64,000 nt of DNA, from contig WBZZ01006672.1 in assembly GCA_019918135.1 (NCBI GenBank), forward strand, positions 1-64,000, written 5' to 3'. The position numbers and the translations under genes were made by a program. Positions 34,393-42,552 of the stretch are shown one piece after another. The stretch is from Paulinella micropora. Its lineage: Eukaryota; Cercozoa; Imbricatea; Euglyphida; Paulinellidae. The notes beneath the pieces are model-generated. The model was not told where the DNA came from and did not search any database. It saw only the letters and a program-made list of their open reading frames with translations. The number at the start of each line of letters is the position of its first letter. Within the stretch, counting starts at the first letter, position 1.

Positions 34393-35610
34393 ATGGGTCT
34401 TCTAACCAAGTAAAAGCATATTGAATAATTATAGTCTGATTTGTTGTAGCCTGTGCTGTTATAGTTAGCCTTTCGCTTGGCAACATATCATCTAAATCAT
34501 AATCATTAAAATTAAAATCTATGCTTTGAGCATCATTCGTATTAACAAATACAACGGCAATAGTATTTCCACCAGCAATAGTTGCGGTAGTATCAAATGA
34601 AACCAGACTTGCATTAGTATTGTTTTCAGCATAGACAGCACCAGTAAGGGTAGCATTTTTTATTACTTTAATGATTACACCAGATTTACCATCTGTATTT
34701 AAGATATTTAGTCGTCTAGGATAAACTATACTATAATTAGCAATGGTGTTTCCAATCCTAGTAGTATTATTTCTCATAGTAAAAGCATGAGTTGCCACAT
34801 TCGTCGCATTTGTTGTTCGTTCATAAATAAATGGAATACCTCTTATGATTTCAGTTCCTTCAGTGAAGCACCCAACACTGGCAATTCTAAGGTTTTCGAT
34901 TTGTGGATTAGCACCAACGGATAACGAAGCCAAGAATGGTAACGTAGTATTATTAAGAGATGTAGCAGTTTTGTTGTTAGCATATGCATGGACTAGTTGA
35001 AATAGCCCCGTGTTTGGATTTTCAATATAAAATGATGTCTGACCGAAACCTAAGTATTGATATTTAATCTGAAATACATTACCCTTACTGAAATTAATGG
35101 CTGGTAAGTAATCTGTTCCATCTGCTTTATCTACATTCCATTGACTTTGTTTAACCTCGGTAATGACAGTGGAGTTGTTTAATTAGTATATTTTCATTAC
35201 ACCATTTTCTCTTGAGAAGAAAAATCCGTCCGTTAAGAAGGAATCACCAATACCTACATAAGATGAATATCCGCCTGCAAAGCAGTAAATCTGACACATA
35301 CACCCATACCAGCACGATATGTAATTTTCTTTGTTTCAATGAATAATCTTGAACCTCCAACTGCCTGTGTTGTTAAATATGCCACAGCACTCTTTTGCTC
35401 TAATGTAGCATTAGTAGTGCTTGTGTTCCACTTAGAGATATTTACATTATACATAAATGTTTCTTGTATAATCGGTGTGTATTGTGATGTTGCTAATTCG
35501 CCAAACGCTGTTTTTTCAACATTAGTCTCAAGAAACCCATCATGCGCGACTTTGACATTCACAAACTTTCCGTCGGGATTTTGTGCGACCAAATTTCTCT
35601 GGTGGGACAT
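34391..35610 (-). pseudogene. Putative virion structural protein, Polinton (broken)
   Basis: A beta-rich, Thr/Asn/Ser-rich protein starting MSHQRNLVAQNPDGKFVNV. It has a middle segment of the type GNVFQIKYQYLGFGQTSF and a stretch reading ENPNTGLFQLVHAYANN. Similar layouts are familiar in virion-surface proteins of phages and large DNA viruses, but I cannot name the family with certainty. It sits next to the capsid genes on the same strand, supporting a structural role. It is broken, with about three breaks. Confidence 0.55.
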
Positions 35611-35665
35611 TGTAGGTCTATATTATCAAACAAATAAATTAACTATCAAAATTAATAATTACCTC

Positions 35666-37149
35666 TTAACTAATTGTAATCATATTCGCCTTAACCTGAA
35701 CCTCCCGCTGAGTGATTGCCACAGTGTAATGGTTGTAGGCAGCAGTTGCAGTGTTCGCAATAAACTCCCATCGTCGCTCAGTATCAAGGCTTAAACCACT
35801 GATTTCATTTTGATCCTTGCTCCATAGCGGGCGGGTATTATCCCAAGTATCCACCCAGAACCAGTTGTATTTATACACATCGTTATTCAATAAGGCAGAC
35901 TCCTCAATCTTTGGCTTCAGGTACATATAGTCTTCTTCAGTTGCGCATTCAATGTTGAAAATCTTGCTGGCGGGCGCCGTCTAGAGTAGTGTAAAAATTG
36001 ACAACCTTAACGGCGGCACGGTCATCGTTGTCATAAGCTGTGTTCTTCCTTTCTTCGGTGTTAAAAACAGAGTGATAAGTCTTCTTCGAACGGCGACCGT
36101 GGCCTCTGTCAAATCGCATAATAATATTTTGGGATGAGCTTGAGGGTGTGGTATTCTTGTAAACATATGGATAATCAATATTGAAGCTCATACCTTCGGG
36201 GCTAGCAATCTTCTGTTGAATTGATTGAATAACATCGGGGTTCGTTTCAACCGCAAGAAACAAGGCAAGATTGGTGACATGATACAGCCATAGGCATGGT
36301 AGCATTTAGTGCGGCAAGATAAGCAGTGCCAATACAAGTAGCCGCACCATTAGTCACCGTATAACCGGTTCTGTCAGTAGCACCCCACACAATCCGCATA
36401 GTCAAAATTTCTGGAAACATAGTAGTCTTATCAAGTGCGAAAATAGTGTTAATAATCATACCCAAAGGAATTTTAACATTAATGGCCAAAGTGGCATTTG
36501 CTCCACTTCCCACAATATACTTCGCCTCGTTGTAATTAACATTTACGGTGGATAGTGCTCCAACTCCAGTCGTTAGAGCAGCATCATCATGACGACGAGC
36601 AGAAATCACTGGCTCACGCAATAGACCCTGAGTAGAGGCGGCAACATCGTTAGCACCATCAGTCGCCGCACGAAAGGCTGTTCTAGTTGCTTCAACAGCA
36701 CTAATGTTAATCAATCCGTTAGCATTACACTTTTGGAGCATACAACCATATCCACTAGCATCCCCATGGTTAGGAAGGTCTAGGAAATCCTTCAAGCTCA
36801 TTTCTGGTTTCCACAGCATCTTAGTTACCATTCTGAGATGGTTAAGGTCGCACAGATAAACACCGCTACGGGTCTGAAGTTGTATCTGGCTAATTTGTGA
36901 AAGGCAGTCCATAAAAATTCTAGAATAAACATTGGCACCAGCCGCTCTCATAGTATAAGTAAAACTCAAATAAGACCTAGCGAGATTAAAAGGTCGGCCA
37001 ATAAGGTCAAAACTTCGTTCTTGTCCGCCAGCAGTGGTGACTTCAAATGTTCCAGAACCCTCACGAGGGGCGAGCTTATTCAAACGATAAGAAGCACTGA
37101 TGTAGTCAGTTTTAGAAAAGTCCAATTCGCCTCCGTGTTGTGTGGGCAT
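35666..37149 (-). pseudogene. mcp: Major capsid protein, Polinton (broken)
   Basis: Encodes a protein of about 490 residues beginning MPTQHGGELDFSKTDYISAS. Near the N terminus it has RPFNLARSYLSFTYTMRAAG and the CLSQISQIQLQTRSGVYLCDL region; toward the C terminus it has RRWEFIANTATAAYNHYTVA. Size, position beside the minor capsid gene, and the SYLSFTY and FMDCLSQISQIQL segments fit the double-jelly-roll major capsid of Polintons, which would form the hexameric capsomers. The fold is inferred from family context. It is broken, with about two or three breaks. Confidence 0.82.
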
Positions 37150-37302
37150 TTTGTTTTCAGGTTTTTTTGGAAGTTGTGAAAATTAACTAATTCACCAGAA
37201 TATATTTATAGAAAGAATAAATAATTCTAAAATTAAATTAATTGATATTTTATTCTGACTTGGTCATCATAAAACATCGTAAGCCATTAAAGTTTAAAAA
37301 AC

Positions 37303-37355
37303 GATGTTTGACAATAATCGAGAGTGCGTAGCACGAAGTGAAATTGTCAAATATC
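37303..37355 (+). promoter_or_regulatory. Co-varying hairpin element, copy 3
   Basis: The outer stem GATGTTTGACAAT pairs with ATTGTCAAATATC over 13 of 13 positions (one G-T), with the tip GAGAGTGCGTAGCACGAAG. The 33-bp block at 37244-37276 precedes it, as before copy 1. It lies 3' of the minor capsid gene and upstream of the major capsid start. Confidence 0.75.
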
Positions 37356-37447
37356 ATCTAGATTTTAACAAATTGAAAAATGATGTAAATAAATTAAAAT
37401 AATTAGTCTCTCTGTAAATCAACAATGTCATAACGACTCCCAAACCA

Positions 37448-38106
37448 TTAAGATTTACAGCCTGATCGTTTTCGTCTGTAAGATAAAACTATATACATTA
37501 TTTGAACTAGTTGATGATTTCTTACCATACTCAGACCCACTTCCGTCGTATAAATGGCTCCAAATGGAATTTCATTCGCCGTGTATATCTCCTGTAATAC
37601 GTGGTTATCACCCTCCCCCACCATATCGCTTTGTAGATACAATGTTTTTTCGCCCGTCAATATTATGACATTCTGCGACCTTAGGTTATTATTGACGAAG
37701 AAGGTTGGTGAATTTCTATCAAAACCCATAACCTCGTGAATACGGGTATCTGTATCAAATATAAACCGCGGTTGAATTCCTTTATTTTCTGACATACTGA
37801 ATGTTAATTTGCCATCTTCTGGTTCTATGTTGGTATTATCACTGGATACCACATAAGTATAATTATTTGGGCTGCGGTTAACACCTCCGACAACTTATTT
37901 TTTAGATTGTTCATTGTTTAGTTTCCCTCAGGTATCGTAATTAAAGCCTCATACCCGTCTTCGCTAAGAGTAAAAGTATTATATGATGAAGCCACAGAGT
38001 AATATGACTTTGGCACATACATATGAAGAATTTTGCAATGTGTGGGATTGTCTAGCCCCTTCATATTGACTTCGTGTGTAAAGTCGCTGTCAGTGCCGGT
38101 TATCAT
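37448..38106 (-). pseudogene. Minor capsid (penton-like) protein, Polinton (broken)
   Basis: A protein of about 220 residues. The N-terminal part has HMYVPKSYYSVASSYNTFTL and LITIPEGN, and the C-terminal part has IFDTDTRIHEVMGFDR and AIYTTEVGLSMVRNHQLVQI. These features and its position just upstream of the major capsid gene match the single-jelly-roll minor capsid of Polintons and virophages, which forms the pentons at capsid vertices. It is broken, with about one break. Confidence 0.78.
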
Positions 38107-38170
38107 TTTTACTATTTATGTAATAGATGCCCGTTGCGCGACCGCCTTTATAGTCCATTGATATATTATA

Positions 38171-38275
38171 GATAGTTTAGAACTGCGCTTCGTGCTTTCG
38201 CACTCTCACTTATAAAAAAATCCCTTGTGATTTTTGCTATAACACAAACTTCGTTTGTTTATATTCTAAACCATC
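38171..38275 (-). promoter_or_regulatory. Co-varying hairpin element, copy 4
   Basis: On the minus strand, the outer stem GATGGTTTAGAA pairs with TTCTAAACTATC over 12 of 12 positions (one G-T, at the same place as in the other copies). The internal stems ACAAAC/GTTTGT and AAAAATC/GGATTTTT and the tip GAGAGTGCGAAAGCACGAAG correspond to those of copy 1. It lies between the protease and minor capsid genes. Confidence 0.75.
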
Positions 38276-38309
38276 GTTTTTTTATTTGGGAAGAAATTAA
38301 TCGGTTTTT

Positions 38310-38367
38310 GATGGTTATCAACAAACGAGAATGAGTGAAACGAATGAGAGTGTAGTTCATAACTATC
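38310..38367 (+). promoter_or_regulatory. Co-varying hairpin element, copy 5 (diverged tip)
   Basis: The outer stem GATGGTTATCAAC pairs with GTTCATAACTATC at 12 of 13 positions. The tip is looser (GAGAATGAGTG, GAGAGTGTAG). Its right end lies two bases from the 3' end of the protease gene. Confidence 0.6.
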
Positions 38368-38369
38368 TT

Positions 38370-40020
38370 TTAAATAAAGGTGTCAAAACCATACCCATTC
38401 TGTGTTTTAAATTTCTCCGCTTCTTCTTCTTTTAAGTCTGTATAGCCACTAGCAAACTTAAACCGGTTTCCTTTCGCCCGCTCCATTAAAAACCTCATAC
38501 TATGCCAACCGCACGTGTCTGAGGTGTTTGATTGATTTTTAACCTTATTTACTTTCATTAATAGATATGTGATTGGGTGGCTTCGGTCAATTAGTTGTTT
38601 CATTGGTTGTTGGAAGTCTTCAGTTGGCTCATAAAGTGCTAAGGGGTCATAGACTTCAACACTCCTGTCTTTATCTAGACTTATCCATACGGCGATCCAA
38701 TGAGACCCCGCTTGTTTGTGATTGTCCAAATTCATAATAAATCCCTATCGCTTTCTGCTTCCTGGCTTCAACTTGTAAATTTCATCACTGGCTATCGCCC
38801 CGAGATACCATCCATATTTTTTCATTATGTCATCTATTTCATTAGTCATTAGTCCCCGCCCCTCTCCCTCTTGCTGTGGCTCGGGCTCGGGCTGTTGCTC
38901 TGGTTGTGAGGGGACAAGCCCCTCCAAATCGCTTCGCTCTTGCTGACCGAAGGTCGCATCTTCAACTTCGTTGGAGTCTGGCTGTGGTTGCTCTGGCTCC
39001 GCTGGCTGTGGTTGCTGTGGCTCAGGCAGTGGCTCTGGTTGCGAGGGGCTTTGCCCCGTCACAACACTTTGCTTGTGTGGCTCTGGTTGCTGTGGCTCCG
39101 GTTGCTGTGGCTCTGGTTGCTGTTGCTCATTTCTATATTTATTTATAAGAACATTAACATAATCTTTTTTTCTCATTGAATGAACCCATTCTTTTCGTGA
39201 TAAATACTTTTTAATGTTTTCTACGGAAAACACTTTATTAATCAAATCTTCTAAACCAGTTCCCGTTTGTAATCCCAAATATTCTGCGAGTTTCTTTTTT
39301 ACTTCATTCTTTTCTTTTCCTACATCTATTTTATGTTCTACGATTTTGTCTATTATCCATGATGCCCTTTGGTTCCATCCTTTAACATCGTGGCCTTCAT
39401 TTTTAAATTTATACCTTAATGCTTCACCAAGAATTTTAATAGGCAGTTTTTTTTCAATATTACCATTTGACAATCCATTCTTTAACATTGCTTTGTATTT
39501 AGCCTCCTCTAGTTAGTTTCCTATATCTTTATTTAATGCTTCATGTGCTCCTAGCATTTTTTTCATATCATCTATTGTTATTTGTTGCTTTTGAAATTCT
39601 TTTATTCTTTCTGCTATACTTTGTATTTTACTAGGATCCCAATTATCTATATCTGCTTGAGTAAAAACTTCAGACTTTATGATTAATTTTTTTTAGTTTT
39701 CAAATTCTTTATTTGGCTTAACTTTCACCTCTGGCTGTGCCTGTTGTTCTTGCGGCTGCCCCTGTTGCGGTGGCATAATATATTGATATTGTGGTGGCGG
39801 TAATGCTTGTATCCTATTTTTTCTGTCTTCTTCATATTCTACATCTTCTATGAGTTTTTGCTCCCTTCTTAGTTCTTTGGCTTTTTGTTCTTGTCGTTCA
39901 TTAATATCCGCTAGTTCTCTTTTATGTTCCCTGTCCTTTATTTCTGTTTGTTCCTCTGCATCGGCTATGTCTTTTCTTTCTAGCCTTTTCTTGTCTTCTT
40001 CTATCTCATACCTTTTCTAA
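38370..40020 (-). pseudogene. Maturation cysteine protease with long N-terminal extension, Polinton (broken)
   Basis: The C-terminal domain is an adenain/Ulp1-type cysteine protease. It has QAGSHWIAVWI with the catalytic His, an acidic residue soon after (VEVYDPLA), and TSDTCGWHSMRFL with the catalytic Cys. The family cleaves capsid precursors during virion maturation. Upstream come a Lys/Glu-rich helical region, a Gln/Pro/Glu-rich repeat (QQPEPQQPEP) and a charged coiled-coil-like N terminus. The VEDATFGQQERS segment matches one in the gene at 33807-34270. Whether the long extension is a single gene with the protease is inferred. It is broken, with about three breaks. Confidence 0.82.
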
Positions 40021-40144
40021 GTTGTTTTTGAAATATATTGGTAAGCCGAGGCCACAAAGGCAGCGCCGCAAACCGAGGGAAAAAATAATCAAATCTGATT
40101 TCAATCGTCTTGAACGTGAAAACAGAAACCAGATGCAAAGCAAC

Positions 40145-40330
40145 TTACAAAAGAAATATGACATGATACTTAACGATTTGAAGTGTGCTCATATCATTTG
40201 CTTGCTTACCAAAATTAAGATAATATTTTTTACCCTTCTGGATAATATAAGGCCTCCCGCTCTTATTCCTATACACTCGCGGTGGACGGACTTTTGCCTT
40301 TTTCACCGTCTTAGTCTTAGCCGAACCCAT
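40145..40330 (-). CDS. Small basic Polinton protein, 61 aa
   Basis: MGSAKTKTVKKAKVRPPRVY followed by NKSGRPYIIQKGKKYYLNFG. The N-terminal half is strongly basic, suggesting a DNA-condensing or core protein. Short proteins with a GRPYIIQKGKKYY-type segment recur in Polintons next to structural genes, from general familiarity rather than a search. The frame is open throughout, though the last residues may not belong to the original C terminus. Confidence 0.6.
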   Translation of the reverse strand: MGSAKTKTVKKAKVRPPRVYRNKSGRPYIIQKGKKYYLNFGKQANDMSTLQIVKYHVIFLL

Positions 40331-40403
40331 TATATTATCAAAAAAATATTTCTAAATTTTAGAATTTGAAACAAAATATTTAGCGAAACTTTACAGCACC
40401 TCC

Positions 40404-40688
40404 TCATTGCTTACCATATCCGAGTTTTGATGCTGTAGCACTAACACTACCTGCGTAAGGCACCCCAATGCTACTCAATGCCCCCGCAGTTCTAGAGATT
40501 ACCTTATTATCGCGAAGGAATTTATTAACAGCCAAGGCCGTTTTTCCGACCTTTGCCCAGTTAATCTTTCCTCCCTGTTGTCCTCCCTTCTTCTTCGTTT
40601 TCTTTTTTCCTCCTTTCTGTGGCATTGATGGATTGTATCCGATGTTATATCCTGCTGGTTGTGAAATTATCACTGGTGATACTGGCAT
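40404..40688 (-). CDS. Small basic/amphipathic virion protein, Polinton, 94 aa
   Basis: The N-terminal part contains GGKKKTKKKGGQQGGK. The C-terminal half is an amphipathic stretch (WAKVGKTALAVNKFLRDNKV, then GALSSIGVPYAGSVSATASK) ending in GYG. The basic-then-amphipathic layout resembles adenovirus core and membrane-lytic peptides and similar genes in Polintons, so a role in genome packing or entry is inferred. It lies between the ATPase and the small basic gene, on the same strand. The frame looks intact. Confidence 0.6.
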   Translation of the reverse strand: MPVSPVIISQPAGYNIGYNPSMPQKGGKKKTKKKGGQQGGKINWAKVGKTALAVNKFLRDNKVISRTAGALSSIGVPYAGSVSATASKLGYGKQ

Positions 40689-40745
40689 ATATTAGAAAGA
40701 TTTTAAAAATCTTTTCAGCAAAAATAAAAAATAATTCTAAAAATA

Positions 40746-41496
40746 TTATTTCATGCGATAGGCAAAATTTTTCCGTAATTCATCATCAACACTTGAGACA
40801 TAAAGAAAGTTAAATCTCTCCTTTGTAGCCTCGTGATACTTTTGAAGAAAATAATCAAAGTCAAAAGATAGGTCTAAGTGTTTATACACGAGTTCCATTT
40901 TATCCTGAGACTGGCCCGGAAAGATTAACAAATAATCTAACTGCTTAATGGCTTCTGGCAGTAGGTCGTTCAGATACTGACTTGACATAATAACCTTACT
41001 TTTATAGTGTCTGTTCTTTTTTAACAAATCGCTTACGGACTTATCTCTTAATCCACTTCCTAAATCGTCCAAAACAAAAACAACCTCTGGTGAAATATAC
41101 TTACTTGGTCTCTCTTTCTTCTCACCTTCTTCTTTTTTCTTTTCATTTCCGAAATAAAGAAATTGTGGTTTCTCTATTTCCTCTTTGTCCTGTTTTATTT
41201 CTCCTTCGTGTTGCTCGTCCTGTCTGTTCAGTTTGTCAAGTTCATAGTCTATCAAATTTACACCATCTGATTTAAGAAAGGTATATATTGCCATTGGGTT
41301 TCCCCTGTTCTTAAAGTGCTTTACCATTGCTTTATAAATGTAGTCCTTGTGAATTGTTGATACGGGTTTTTCTGTCTGTAGTCCGTTTCAGTATTTCAAA
41401 GAGTGCTGTTGTTTTCCCGCTCTTCTTACGGGCGAGTAGAAATATATTTGCATACGGCTCATTGAATAATTTATAACCTTTTGCTTTTATTTCCAT
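40746..41496 (-). pseudogene. Genome-packaging ATPase (FtsK/HerA type), Polinton (broken)
   Basis: A Walker A box (ARKKSGKTT, near 41,430) and a Walker B box (VVFVLDDLGSG, near 41,070) are followed by KVIMSSQYLNDL, a sensor-like region. The A32-type packaging ATPase of Polintons and related viruses drives DNA into the capsid. An acidic, lysine-rich insert (QDEQHEGEIKQDKEEIEKP) lies between the two boxes. Position among the structural genes supports the call. It is broken, with about one break. Confidence 0.88.
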
Positions 41497-41567
41497 CACC
41501 CTCTTGTTTTACTGGCTTCACCTTAATGCTATTAATCTTTTCCATCCTATATTCTAAGAGAGAAATT

Positions 41568-41912
41568 CTAGGCATACAACAATTCTTCCGCTAAATTATC
41601 AGTATCTAATTCACCCGCATCGATTTTTAATACTTTAAAGGTATATTGTCCGTCCGTCCATCCAACGACACCTAAATTATAACTGAGGTTTGAAATGTTT
41701 GCTGTATTACTATCTGCAAATGTGCCAATAATTCCAATTCTGTCCATATAAAGAATTCTGGTTTTGGTTTCCGTCTGGTCGTTCGTATAATGAATAAACT
41801 TAACATTCATTTTGGTTGGTGTGAATGACATTTGAATATTTTTATTAAATGTTTTGCTCCCCACAAAATCATTGCTTAGAAAAACAATCTTTTGGTATTT
41901 ATAGTCAGCCAT
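41568..41912 (-). CDS. Hypothetical structural-region protein, Polinton, 114 aa
   Basis: MADYKYQKIVFLSNDFVGSK at the start, then beta-rich text (TKTRILYMDRIGIIGTFADS) and an acidic C terminus. No family is recognised; its place between the ATPase and fibre genes suggests a virion component. The start codon shares CATG (41910-41913) with the divergent plus-strand frame at 41911. The frame is intact. Confidence 0.55.
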   Translation of the reverse strand: MADYKYQKIVFLSNDFVGSKTFNKNIQMSFTPTKMNVKFIHYTNDQTETKTRILYMDRIGIIGTFADSNTANISNLSYNLGVVGWTDGQYTFKVLKIDAGELDTDNLAEELLYA

Positions 41913-42171
41913 GATTATATTACTGATGATAAACTTTTTAATAACAAAAATATTTTCGCGAACTGCCTGCGACTTTTACTCACGGGTAAGCGAAAAAAAG
42001 AATGAGAGTTGTGCCTATTGTATAAAGCAAGGTATTGAAACTAAATTTAAATGTGTGTGTAAACCTATGAGTGATTGGTGTGTTAGTTTTGATGAAGCCA
42101 TTCCTTTAATGTGTTCGGGTAGTGATGCTTCTTGGTATAAAATACACTTATATGAATGCTCACTTCTTTGA
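41911..42171 (+). CDS. Cys-rich small protein, 86 aa, possible Polinton gene
   Basis: A hydrophobic N terminus (MIILLMINFLITKIF, signal- or anchor-like) is followed by a Cys-rich region (SCAYC, KCVCKP, WCVSF, MCSGS, YEC). It is the only plus-strand frame in the structural block. It starts in the same CATG as the divergent gene at 41912, and its end overlaps the tail of the next minus-strand gene. The cysteine pattern suggests a folded, disulphide- or metal-stabilised protein, but the family is unknown and it might be spurious. Confidence 0.4.
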   Translation: MIILLMINFLITKIFSRTACDFYSRVSEKKNESCAYCIKQGIETKFKCVCKPMSDWCVSFDEAIPLMCSGSDASWYKIHLYECSLL

Positions 42172-42506
42172 ACTAGAATGTGATGGAAGGCAAATTCCTA
42201 TGAGTAAAGTCAAAATTCCGACATAAGTGTTAGCAACCTCACAAAGTAAGTTCTTTTCAGATAGCCTCACGATACAAAGGGTTATAATGGCAATAATGAT
42301 ACCCATTTGAAATAAGTATTTAATAAGTCGGTCTGTTTTTTGTACAACAACAATTCCAGTTATCTTCCCATTCGTGCTCTACTTTTTTTTTCCCTCAGTC
42401 TTTAGTTCTACTTCAAGAACACGAGACTTTAATTCTGGAGTTAGTTTGCCATCCATATCCATAAAAGGCGGTGGTCTGTGAAGTCTAATTGTATTATAAG
42501 ACATCA
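42160..42506 (-). pseudogene. Small membrane-protein-like gene, Polinton (broken)
   Basis: Begins MSYNTIRLHRPPPFMDMDGK with a short helical segment. Further on there is a strongly hydrophobic stretch (YLFQMGIIIAIITLCIV) and a second (YVGILTLLIGICL), so one or two membrane passes are likely. Its role may be in entry or assembly, by inference. It lies between the fibre gene and the 114-residue gene. It is broken, with about one break. Confidence 0.5.
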
Positions 42507-42552
42507 GGGAAAACGACTGCTCGTATTTCAGAAAGTTGCTTAGATAGATCTT

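Noticed and set aside
38876-39179. Plus-strand frames opposite the Gln/Pro-rich region
   Set aside because: They are the complement of the repetitive Gln/Pro/Glu codons of the protease-linked gene.
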